Source of the DNA: Lachnospiraceae bacterium
GTDB taxonomy: Bacteria; Bacillota_A; Clostridia; Lachnospirales; Lachnospiraceae
Length of the DNA stretch: 64,000 bases
Reading direction: 5' to 3'
Assembly (NCBI GenBank): GCA_009911175.1
Contig: QXWX01000010.1
Location: 1 to 64,000 of the forward strand
Shown in pieces: positions 51,379 to 58,989 of this stretch. The stretch's first letter is position 1; each line of letters opens with the position of its first letter. Position numbers and translations under genes: made by a program. Under the pieces are notes generated by a model, which ran no database searches, was not told the origin of the DNA, and was given only the letters and a program-made list of their open reading frames with translations.

Positions 51379-52152
51379 GAGCTTCTTTGCATTTTCCCCA
51401 AGAATCTGCGTCTTTTCCGCCTCTGTCAGATCCATCTTCCGGAAATACTCTACCGATTCCTTCTGACCGGACCATGGGGAGTCTGTGGCAAACAGGATCC
51501 GGTCCGTGCCGTGATTTCTGCAGATGCGCAGAAACTGCTCGTCCGGGATCTGTCCGAATACGACCGCCGTGTCAAACCAGACATCCCTTCCCACCAGCTC
51601 CTGCTCCACCTCATCCCACCGCAGAAATCCGCCCATATGGGCCAGGACCAGTCTGGTCGGCTGAACCTCTTCCAGCATCTCTGCGGCCATAGCGGGGGTA
51701 CAGTGTACACGGTCCGGGTATCCCGGATCAAAACCGGCATGCACAGAGACGATCATATCCAGCTCACTGGCAAAGGAAATAATGCGCTTGTACCGGATAT
51801 CGTTGAAAAACGTATCCTGATAATCCGGATGAAGCTTGATCCCGGGGAACCCATGGTCCTTCAGATACAGAAGCTTTTTCTTATAATCCTCGTTTTCCGG
51901 ATGGATGCCGCCGAAGGACAAAATCCGCCCATCCCGATACTGCTCCGCAAAACGGTTGATACTGTCGAACTGCTCCGGATTGGTCACGACCGGAAGGGCG
52001 ACAGAGCACTCCAGTCCGGCTTCCTCTGCGGAAGCGGCAAGCCCCTGAGGTGTTCCGTCGGTAAAGGGAACGGTTTTGCACCGTTCGCTTAAAAAATGTA
52101 GTGTCTTCGGGGCGATCTTTTCCGGAAACATATGTGTATGAAAATCAATCAT
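51367..52152 (-). CDS. TatD/amidohydrolase-2-like metal-dependent hydrolase
   Basis: This 261-residue TIM-barrel hydrolase starts M-I-D-F-H-T-H-M-F-P. It shows the first metal pair H-T-H, a G-I-K-L-H-P-D-Y near 113-120, V-S-V-H-A-G-F near 146, H-M-G-G near 185 and F-A-T-D-S-P-W near 225. It belongs to the amidohydrolase-2 group; the substrate is unknown. GGAGGAGA lies before ATG 52152. The spacer to lysC (52153-52330) contains no clear feature. It interrupts the common rng-rplU neighbourhood. Confidence 0.82.
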   Translation of the reverse strand: MIDFHTHMFPEKIAPKTLHFLSERCKTVPFTDGTPQGLAASAEEAGLECSVALPVVTNPEQFDSINRFAEQYRDGRILSFGGIHPENEDYKKKLLYLKDHGFPGIKLHPDYQDTFFNDIRYKRIISFASELDMIVSVHAGFDPGYPDRVHCTPAMAAEMLEEVQPTRLVLAHMGGFLRWDEVEQELVGRDVWFDTAVVFGQIPDEQFLRICRNHGTDRILFATDSPWSGQKESVEYFRKMDLTEAEKTQILGENAKKLLTL

Positions 52153-52330
52153 CTTCTCCTCCCGTAAAATGCGATGTACTCCCGGATTCCCTGTAAAGCC
52201 GATGAAATCCTGAGAGTACATTTGTCTGTCTGCAAAATCGGATGCTCTGTTATTAAGCACCGTAAATCTAAAAAGTAACAATCCGTCAAAAAGCCCCTTT
52301 TCATTGACAGGAGTTCCTGACTTCGCGTCA

Positions 52331-53650
52331 TCAGATCCGCGTTTCAACAAAAATCTCATACAGGGCGCGGATCGCGTTTTTGAAATCATCATGGCGTACG
52401 CCGACAATGATGTTCAACTCACTGGAGCCCTGGTCGATCATCTTCACATTGATATGCGCATGGGCCAGTGAAGAGAAGATTCTTCCCGCGGTTCCCCGGG
52501 TGGCCTTCATACCCCTGCCTACCACAGCGATCAGGGCCAGATCCGATTCCAGCTCGATGTGATCCGGATGTACGGCCTTGTGGATCCCTGCAATGACCTG
52601 CTGCTCCTTTTCCTCAAAGATATCTTTATGGACAAAGATGGTCATGGTATCAATCCCGGACGGCATATGCTCGATAGAAATCTCGTTTTCTTCAAACACC
52701 TGCAGCACCTTGCGACAGAATCCTACCTCGGAATTCATCATGGACTTTTCAATGGTAATGGAAACAAAGCTGTCTGTCCCCGCAATTCCCGTGATGGTGT
52801 ACCTGGGCTGCCGGCAGGTGCCCTCTACGATCAGAGTTCCCTTGTCCTCGGGCTGGTTCGTGTTGCGGATGTTGATCGGAATGCCCGCCTTTCTCACCGG
52901 GAAAATGGCATCCTCATGAAGCACGCTTGCTCCCATATAGGCCAGCTCCCGCAGCTCCTTGTAGGTGATGGTCTCAATAGCCTTGGGATTCTGGACAATC
53001 CTGGGATCCGCAATCAGAAAGCCGGATACATCGGTCCAGTTCTCATACAGATCCGCCTGCACGGCCAGAGCCACCAGCGAACCGGTGATATCTGAACCGC
53101 CTCTGGAAAAGGTCACGATGGTGCCGTCCTCCATGGCTCCGTAAAATCCGGGAATCACCGCTCCGGAAGAATTGCGCAGCCGTTCGGCAAGAAGCGTATT
53201 CGTCATCTCATCATCAAATATCTTCTCTTTATCAAAGCGGATCACCTCTGCGGCATCAATAAATTCGAACCCCAGATATGCGGCCATGATCTTTCCGTTG
53301 AGGTATTCTCCTCTCGAAGCGGCATAATCCCGGCCGATCTTTTTGCCGAAATTTTCCCGAATGGTCTTAAATTCGTCCTCCAGAGACATGGAAAGCTTCA
53401 ATCCGTCAATAATCTCCTGATACCTGGCTTTGATCGCCTCTAACTGCTCCGTAAAATCCTTTTCCCGGATGGCCGCGCCATAACAGCCATAGAGCATATC
53501 CGTTACTTTGGTATCGCTTGAAAAACGTTTTCCCGGCGCAGACGGTACGACGTAGATCCTGGTCTTATCCGCCCGGACGATCCTTGCGGCCTTCTTAAAC
53601 TGCCCTGCGCTTGCCAGGGAGCTTCCCCCAAATTTTACTACTTTTTTCAT
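52331..53650 (-). CDS. Aspartate kinase
   Basis: The 439-residue aspartokinase has K-F-G-G-S-S at 6-11, the S-R-G-G-S-D-I-T-G substrate block near 184-192, and two C-terminal ACT domains (about 295-435) for amino-acid feedback. It phosphorylates aspartate, the first step to lysine, threonine, methionine and diaminopimelate. Sequence style (ThrA-like monofunctional class) suggests feedback by lysine or threonine, but which cannot be read. A 175-nt leader precedes it. Confidence 0.93.
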   Translation of the reverse strand: MKKVVKFGGSSLASAGQFKKAARIVRADKTRIYVVPSAPGKRFSSDTKVTDMLYGCYGAAIREKDFTEQLEAIKARYQEIIDGLKLSMSLEDEFKTIRENFGKKIGRDYAASRGEYLNGKIMAAYLGFEFIDAAEVIRFDKEKIFDDEMTNTLLAERLRNSSGAVIPGFYGAMEDGTIVTFSRGGSDITGSLVALAVQADLYENWTDVSGFLIADPRIVQNPKAIETITYKELRELAYMGASVLHEDAIFPVRKAGIPINIRNTNQPEDKGTLIVEGTCRQPRYTITGIAGTDSFVSITIEKSMMNSEVGFCRKVLQVFEENEISIEHMPSGIDTMTIFVHKDIFEEKEQQVIAGIHKAVHPDHIELESDLALIAVVGRGMKATRGTAGRIFSSLAHAHINVKMIDQGSSELNIIVGVRHDDFKNAIRALYEIFVETRI

Positions 53651-53830
53651 TACCCTGTTTCCTCCATGTACCTGTTGCCGGCTGATCTAAGAAGCATTCC
53701 TAAAATAACTGTCCGTAACCCTTAAAACTGTTCCGTACAGAACCTGCAATTATTTCAGGAATGATCCATAGCAGCAGATCTTCTGCTCCCGGCACTCTTT
53801 TTGTATTCCTTCCAACTGACAGTCGAATCA
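53651..53830 (-). promoter_or_regulatory. Long structured leader of the aspartate kinase gene
   Basis: Between the predicted start point near 53825 and the ATG are ~175 nt with several complementary segments: ACTGTC / GGACAGT spanning most of the leader, AGCAG / CTGCT, ATTCCT / AGGAAT and GTTC / GAAC. It does not show the conserved core of the lysine riboswitch as I know it. It may be an unassigned riboswitch or attenuator. Confidence 0.35.
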
Positions 53831-53831
53831 T

Positions 53832-53860
53832 ATTATAACGCTTTCTGAAAAACTTGTAAA
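53832..53860 (-). promoter_or_regulatory. Promoter of the aspartate kinase gene
   Basis: On the minus strand TTTACA (53860-53855) and TATAAT (53837-53832) have a 17-bp spacer. Confidence 0.7.
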
Positions 53861-53919
53861 TCAAAATTTGCACATAATTATTCAGATTATATAAAATTAT
53901 TCGTAAAGTATACAGGAAA

Positions 53920-54423
53920 TCATGTATGGGCTTCCCGGCTCCCGTTCAGGAGCACATCCGCATACTCCGCGCCGGCTGCGCGTTTCAGATCCTCCGGCCT
54001 GAGCTTTAGCTGCATGCCGATCTTTCCGCCGCTGACATAGATCTGGTCGAATCCCTGCGCGCTTGCATCCAGAACGGCGGGAAACCTCTTCTTCATCCCG
54101 ATGGCTGTACATCCGCCCCGCACATATCCGGTTACATTCGTGATCTCCTTCACCGGAAGCATTTCCACAGACTTCTCTCCCACCGCCTTTGCCGCCTTTT
54201 TCAGATCCAGCTCTCCCTCAATGGGAATGACAAATACATAATGCTCCCCGGTCTTTCCCGTGGTCACCAGCGTTTTATATACCAGCTCGTGGGGCAGGCC
54301 GGTCAGATCCGCGGTGGAAACGCCGCTGACAAACTCATCGCATTCATAGGTCAGAGATTCATAAGGGATCTTCAGCTTATCTAGCATGCGCATGGCATTG
54401 GTCTTAAATTCTTTTTTGCTCAT
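53920..54423 (-). CDS. ybaK: YbaK/EbsC-type Cys-tRNA(Pro) deacylase
   Basis: The 167-residue YbaK-domain protein has the lysine of the trans-editing site in V-Y-K-T-L-V near 48-53, V-I-P-I-E-G-E-L-D-L-K-K-A-A near 65-78, and G-G-C-T-A-I-G-M-K-K near 103-112. It hydrolyses Cys-tRNA(Pro) made by prolyl-tRNA synthetase. Its ATG overlaps the rng stop (TAATG), so it ends the rng operon. Confidence 0.92.
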   Translation of the reverse strand: MSKKEFKTNAMRMLDKLKIPYESLTYECDEFVSGVSTADLTGLPHELVYKTLVTTGKTGEHYVFVIPIEGELDLKKAAKAVGEKSVEMLPVKEITNVTGYVRGGCTAIGMKKRFPAVLDASAQGFDQIYVSGGKIGMQLKLRPEDLKRAAGAEYADVLLNGSREAHT

Positions 54424-55619
54424 TACACTCTCCCCTTCCAGTATTCATGCAGCGGCTTGCGAAGCTTCTTCCGGGTCACCTCCACAAGCTGCAGAGCGGT
54501 CACATCAATCAGCGTGGTCTGGATCGGATCCCGGGAAAGAAATTTACGGAATTCCCGAAGCAAAAGCTGCATATCCTCTGCTTTTTCCATGTTGATAAAA
54601 TCCACCACAATGATCCCCGACAGATTCCGGAGCCGAATCTGCTTGGCGATCTCCTGGGCCGCTTCCAGGTTCATCTGCAGAAAAGCGTCCGGGCGGCTCT
54701 TTTTGGAGACACATTTTCCCGAGTTCACATCCACCACTGTCAGCGCCTCCGTGGGCTGTATGATCAGATAGCCGCCGTGCTTTAACCAGACCCGTTCTCT
54801 CAGCGCCTGCTCCAGGATGGTCTGGGTGCTGTACAGCTTTCCGAGGGGCAGCAGTGGATCCTCATAGAGCCGGAGTTTGTCAACAAATTCCGGCTGTTCC
54901 CTGCGGGAATACTCCAGGATCTCCTCATAAAGGGCCTGATCTTCCACGAGGATTTCGGACAGCCCGCTTGCATATACATTTTTCAGATCTGTAAGATAGG
55001 GCCTGGCCGCAGTATACAGGCAGGAAAAGCAGGTCCGTGAGCCTGCCGTCTGCTTTATCTCCCGGAACCGGTCCTTGAGCTGGGAAAGCTCCGCAAGCAC
55101 GGTTTCCGGGGGCACATCCCTGGCATTGGTCCGCACGATCACCCCGTATTCTTCATTTTTCCAGTCCTGCAGCCGCTCCTTATAGTCGTCCCGCAGAGCC
55201 CTGGGCAGCTTTGCCGACACGCCGATCCGGGTATTGCCGGAGGTGAGCACTGTATAACGCCCGGTCAGGCTGAGATTGCTGCTGACGGTGGGAGCCTTTG
55301 TCTTTACGGCTTCCCGGCTCACCTGCACGAGAAGTTCATCCCCAATGCACAGCGGCTTTTTTCCCATTTTATTTGTAAAAATGGCATGAGGGACCTGGCT
55401 GATGTCATAGTAACAGCTGATGCCGCCGATATCGATAAAGGCGGCCCCGATATTTGCCACAATATTCTGGACCTTTCCGATATACATATTGCCCAGCGCG
55501 GCCTGCTGCCCGTCCGGATCCTGCCGGGAGCCCGGATGGATCTCCACGATCTCCCCGTCCTCGATAAAATATGTGCAGACAGATTCCTCTTCTTTGATAA
55601 TCAGAATTTTCCTGGTCAT
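54423..55619 (-). CDS. rng: Ribonuclease E/G family protein, short form without Zn-link
   Basis: The 398-residue protein has an N-terminal S1 domain (G-N-M-Y-I-G-K-V near 43-50), a 5'-sensor region, and the DNase I-like catalytic domain with metal aspartates D297 (V-V-D-V-N-S-G-K) and D340 (V-V-D-F-I-N-M). It ends at R-K-P-L-H-E-Y-W-K, exactly before where E. coli RNase G has the C-x2-C Zn-link. The Zn-link and small domain are therefore missing. Its ATG overlaps the upstream stop (ATGA). It processes rRNA and mRNA; order rSAM-DUF2344-rng is conserved in Clostridia. Confidence 0.9.
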   Translation of the reverse strand: MTRKILIIKEEESVCTYFIEDGEIVEIHPGSRQDPDGQQAALGNMYIGKVQNIVANIGAAFIDIGGISCYYDISQVPHAIFTNKMGKKPLCIGDELLVQVSREAVKTKAPTVSSNLSLTGRYTVLTSGNTRIGVSAKLPRALRDDYKERLQDWKNEEYGVIVRTNARDVPPETVLAELSQLKDRFREIKQTAGSRTCFSCLYTAARPYLTDLKNVYASGLSEILVEDQALYEEILEYSRREQPEFVDKLRLYEDPLLPLGKLYSTQTILEQALRERVWLKHGGYLIIQPTEALTVVDVNSGKCVSKKSRPDAFLQMNLEAAQEIAKQIRLRNLSGIIVVDFINMEKAEDMQLLLREFRKFLSRDPIQTTLIDVTALQLVEVTRKKLRKPLHEYWKGRV

Positions 55620-56338
55620 TCGATATCCTTCCCCAATGCTTCCAAAGTCACAAGCTTCCGTATTCCCTTTGCTCTCTCCGCCTCCGATGCCAGATCCGCG
55701 TACATCTCCAACCGGCGCCGGGTCCATGCCATGGACGCTTCGTCGATCCCGGCAAATCTGCACAGCGCGGACATCACAAGCTCCGGCTTCAAATTCTGCG
55801 CGCTCCCCGCAGCAAGCTGGAGATAAATACCCTCTTTTGTAAGCTCCATCTGGTAGATCAGCGGACGGATGTCGGCCTCCTGCTCGCTCCGTTTCGTCTG
55901 CTTCGTGACAACAATTTCCTGCTGCCCTAAAAAGCCGGTGATCATCTTCTGCGTGAAAATGGCTCCGTTCTCGCGGCATTTGCAGCCCACCAGATAATCA
56001 GCCGCCGAGGCGATGGCCATTCCGGTCATTTTCTTTTCCTCCGAGATCTGCCGGAAGCTGATCACCTCAATACCCTCGGCTGTTACGGCATTCATCCTTC
56101 GGACCGCTTCCGCGCTTGAAATGTGCCCGGCCAGCTCCATGTCAAAATATTCTCCCTCGCTGGTCAGTCCGATCCCCAGGGGGCTTGCAAAGGACATGAT
56201 CATATGAGGGTTGTACCCGGCCGTAAAGGCAATGGGAATCTGCGCCCTGCGCATCACCTTCTGGAAAAAGCGCATCACATCCAGATGGCCGATAAAACGC
56301 AGGCTCCCGTCTTTTTTAAACTTAATTCTGACCTTCAT
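55616..56338 (-). CDS. TIGR03936-type (DUF2344) radical-SAM-linked protein
   Basis: The 240-residue protein has the DUF2344 opening K-V-R-I-K-F-K-K-D-G-S-L-R-F-I-G-H-L-D-V-M-R and A-F-T-A-G-Y-N-P-H near 42-50. The family is always adjacent to a B12-binding radical SAM protein, as here. In some genomes the two are fused. The role is unknown, presumably in RNA or protein modification tied to RNase E/G and L21/L27. GGAGGGG precedes ATG 56338; it overlaps the radical SAM gene end by 17 bases. Confidence 0.88.
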   Translation of the reverse strand: MKVRIKFKKDGSLRFIGHLDVMRFFQKVMRRAQIPIAFTAGYNPHMIMSFASPLGIGLTSEGEYFDMELAGHISSAEAVRRMNAVTAEGIEVISFRQISEEKKMTGMAIASAADYLVGCKCRENGAIFTQKMITGFLGQQEIVVTKQTKRSEQEADIRPLIYQMELTKEGIYLQLAAGSAQNLKPELVMSALCRFAGIDEASMAWTRRRLEMYADLASEAERAKGIRKLVTLEALGKDIE

Positions 56339-58187
56339 AGCATACCCCTCCTCCAAAGGCCGCCGCGCCGCAGCCGGAACACTGCTGCCTGCAGTTTTTC
56401 GTCACCGTTTCTTTCATGGCAAGCTCCCATTCCCCGCGCAGAAATTGCCTGCTTACCCCGATGTCAATAAAATCCCAGGGGAACAATTCGTCTTCGCCCC
56501 GGCTCCGCAGGGTGTAAAAGTCCGGATCTACGCCTGTATTTTCAAATGCCTGCATCCACGGCTCATTGTGGAAGGTCTCGGTCCAGGAGTCAAACAGGCA
56601 GCCCAGACGGTATGCTTCCTCCAGAACCTTTCCCACTCTCCGGTCGCCCCGGGCAAATATGCCTTCTAAGATGGTCACCTCGGCATCGTGCCAGTTGTAC
56701 TTCAAGCTCTTCCGGTTGAGTTGTTCTGCAAACGCGTGCTTCACGATGGATGCCCGCCGTACATATTCCACCGCCGGGCACATGGGTGCCCACTGGAAGG
56801 GTGTGAAGGGCTTCGGAACAAAGAAGGAGGTACTGGTCGTGATCTGGCATTTCCCGCGGCGCTGCTCCTTGGGGAGCTCATAGTACTTCCGCGCCACCTT
56901 GTCCGCCAGGACAGCGATTTCCGCCATATCCTCTTCCGTCTCCGTGGGAAGTCCCAGCATGAAGTACAGCTTCACCTTGGCCCACCCACCGGCAAAGGCC
57001 TGTCCGGCGCCATCCAGGATGTCCTCCTCCGTGAGCCCCTTATTGATCACGTTGCGCATCCGCTGGGAGCCGGCCTCGGGCGCAAAGGTGAGACTGCTCT
57101 TGCGGATATCCTGGACCTTCTGCATGGCGTCCAGGGAAAAGGCATCAATCCGCAGGGACGGCAGGGAAATGTTGATCCCCTTTCCCTGATATTCCTCAAT
57201 CAGGAAGGTCACCAGCTCCTGCAGCCCCGAATAGTCGCTGGAGCTTAAAGAGCTGAGGCAGATTTCCTCATGTCCGGTGTTGTCCAGCATGGCCTTTGCA
57301 TATTGCTTCAGGGTATCCACGCTCCGCTCCCGGGTGGGCCGGTAGATCATCCCGGCCTGGCAGAACCGGCATCCCCGGATGCATCCACGCATGATCTCTA
57401 AGACTACCCGGTCCTGGGTTGCCTTGATAAAAGGAACCACCGGGCTCATGGGGTACACCACCTCATCCATCTCCATGACGGCCTGCTTCTTTACCTTTGC
57501 GGGGGCATGGAGGCTGACGGGATGAAAATCCGCCAGGGTGCCGTCCTCATGATAAGACGGTTCATAGAGCCGGGGAACGTAGATCCCTTCGATCCCGGCC
57601 GCGTATTCCAGAAATTCCAGGCGGCTTTTGCCCTCCTGCCGGCAGCGCCTGTAGGTGTCCATCAGCTGATCGTAGACTGTCTCCCCCTCCCCGATGTAAA
57701 ACAGATCGAAGAAATCCGCCAGTGGCTCCGGATTATAGGCACAGGGGCCTCCGCCGATGACGATGGGGTCCTCCCAGGTGCGGTCTGCGCTGTGCAGGGG
57801 GATCTGGCTTAAGTCCAGGATCTGCAGCACATTGGTATAGCACATCTCATATTGGAGGGTGATGCCCAGGAAGTCAAACTTACGGACCGGCTCCTGGGAT
57901 TCCAGCGCGAATAAGGGGATCTGCTGCTCCTTCATGATCTTATGCAGATCCACCCAGGGGGAATAGACCCGCTCGCACCAGACGTCCTCCCGGCGGTTAA
58001 ACATGTCGTAGAGGATCTGGATTCCTAAGTGAGACATGCCGATCTCATAGACATCAGGAAAACACATGGCGAAGCGGATGTCTACCTCCTTGGGGTCCTT
58101 TGTCACGCTGTTGACTTCCCCGCCGATGTAGCGGGCGGGTTTCTCGATATTCAGTAATATTTCATCAGGTAAGGCTAGTTTTCTCAT
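56322..58187 (-). CDS. B12-binding-domain radical SAM protein (TIGR03960 type)
   Basis: The 621-residue protein has an N-terminal cobalamin-binding-like domain (about 50-170: F-P-D-V-Y-E-I-G-M-S-H-L-G), a radical-SAM core with the cluster motif C-I-R-G-C-R-F-C near 273-280, and a C-terminal part with C-x2-C-G-C-G near 603-609. It likely modifies a ribosomal or RNA substrate; the reaction is unknown. AAAGGAA precedes ATG 58187. It is first in the operon rSAM-DUF2344-rng-ybaK with a strong promoter and a partly self-complementary leader. Confidence 0.88.
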   Translation of the reverse strand: MRKLALPDEILLNIEKPARYIGGEVNSVTKDPKEVDIRFAMCFPDVYEIGMSHLGIQILYDMFNRREDVWCERVYSPWVDLHKIMKEQQIPLFALESQEPVRKFDFLGITLQYEMCYTNVLQILDLSQIPLHSADRTWEDPIVIGGGPCAYNPEPLADFFDLFYIGEGETVYDQLMDTYRRCRQEGKSRLEFLEYAAGIEGIYVPRLYEPSYHEDGTLADFHPVSLHAPAKVKKQAVMEMDEVVYPMSPVVPFIKATQDRVVLEIMRGCIRGCRFCQAGMIYRPTRERSVDTLKQYAKAMLDNTGHEEICLSSLSSSDYSGLQELVTFLIEEYQGKGINISLPSLRIDAFSLDAMQKVQDIRKSSLTFAPEAGSQRMRNVINKGLTEEDILDGAGQAFAGGWAKVKLYFMLGLPTETEEDMAEIAVLADKVARKYYELPKEQRRGKCQITTSTSFFVPKPFTPFQWAPMCPAVEYVRRASIVKHAFAEQLNRKSLKYNWHDAEVTILEGIFARGDRRVGKVLEEAYRLGCLFDSWTETFHNEPWMQAFENTGVDPDFYTLRSRGEDELFPWDFIDIGVSRQFLRGEWELAMKETVTKNCRQQCSGCGAAAFGGGVCYEGQN

Positions 58188-58287
58188 AGGATTCCTTTCG
58201 GGTTTTGTATGGATTTGACAATGTTCTCCTGTCTGTTTTTTGATGGTCGTGCTTTTAAACAGCCAGAATTGGAACTCAATTGTCAAT

Positions 58288-58316
58288 ATTATATACATTT
58301 TGAGAGAGAACTTCAA
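58288..58316 (-). promoter_or_regulatory. Promoter of the radical SAM-rng operon
   Basis: On the minus strand TTGAAG (58316-58311) and TATAAT (58293-58288) have a 17-bp spacer. The leader contains ATTGTCAA / TTGACAAT (58279-58286 and 58215-58222) and CTGTTT / AAACAG inner pairing. Confidence 0.7.
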
Positions 58317-58354
58317 GCAAATATCCTTTATCTATCGGAATGATTTCAATTTCC

Positions 58355-58501
58355 GTTACAGGTCACACCTTGACCAGGCGTGCCCTGTAACTCAGGCCGT
58401 CATTTTAAATTGCCTACGGCAATGGACGGCCTGAATACCAGCTCTTATGTGCATCCTCCCGACCAATCAGCGTGGTGATTGGTCGGGGTGTGACATGTAA
58501 C
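58355..58501 (+). repeat. Palindromic intergenic repeat, copy 2 (147 bp)
   Basis: This element has the same length and orientation as 4826-4972 with seven substitutions and no gaps. Two of the substitutions restore pairing in the GACCAATCA hairpin (T-A becomes C-G), and another adds a base pair to the terminal stem. It lies in the divergent spacer between the radical SAM and rhodanese genes. Confidence 0.88.
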
Positions 58502-58592
58502 CAATTTCCTGCCCTTTGGACGCATTTCAGCGCAAATTCCATACATGGATTCAATGAAAATCTTCCAATCCATCCCTGCTGCTTTCCTTTTC

Positions 58593-58634
58593 TGTGACAT
58601 CATCACATTCATTTCCCGTCTGATGTGCTATACT
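58593..58634 (+). promoter_or_regulatory. Crp-type site and extended -10 promoter of the rhodanese operon
   Basis: TGTGACATCATCACA (58593-58607) is a palindrome TGTGA-N5-TCACA. TATACT at 58629-58634 is preceded by TG one base upstream (extended -10) and has no good -35. The site centre at 58600 lies about 41 bases before the expected start near 58641, the class II activator position. Confidence 0.55.
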
Positions 58635-58667
58635 AAATACATCAATCAACCAGGAGGTGTATGAATC

Positions 58668-58988
58668 ATGGGTTTATTTGACTTTTTACGGCAGCCGGAT
58701 ATCAATCAGGGAATTCGGGATTACAGCGCGGCTTCCAATGCCGTTTTGCTTGATGTACGGACTCCGCAGGAATACCGGGAGGGGCATGTCCCGGGCAGCA
58801 GGAATCTTCCACTGCAGTCTATTGATCAGGCTGCGGGTGTCATCAAGGATAAAAGCACTCCCCTCTTTGTCTACTGCTATTCCGGCAGCAGGAGCAGTCA
58901 GGCAGTCAGCAGGCTTATGAAAATGGGATATCAGAATGTAAAAAATATCGGAGGCATGGCTTCCTACTCTGGAAAGGTGGAATTGTAA
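58668..58988 (+). CDS. Rhodanese-domain protein
   Basis: The 106-residue single-domain rhodanese has L-L-D-V-R-T-P-Q-E-Y near 27-36 and active-site C70 in Y-C-Y-S-G-S-R-S. It would carry a persulfide or transfer sulfane sulfur. AGGAGG precedes ATG 58668. One base separates its stop from the next start, so it is co-transcribed with the CoA-disulfide-reductase-like gene, which carries a second rhodanese domain. Confidence 0.92.
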   Translation: MGLFDFLRQPDINQGIRDYSAASNAVLLDVRTPQEYREGHVPGSRNLPLQSIDQAAGVIKDKSTPLFVYCYSGSRSSQAVSRLMKMGYQNVKNIGGMASYSGKVEL

Positions 58989-58989
58989 T

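Noticed and set aside
53651..53830. Lysine riboswitch upstream of aspartate kinase
   Set aside because: The conserved core segments I know for this class were not found, so only an unassigned leader is reported.
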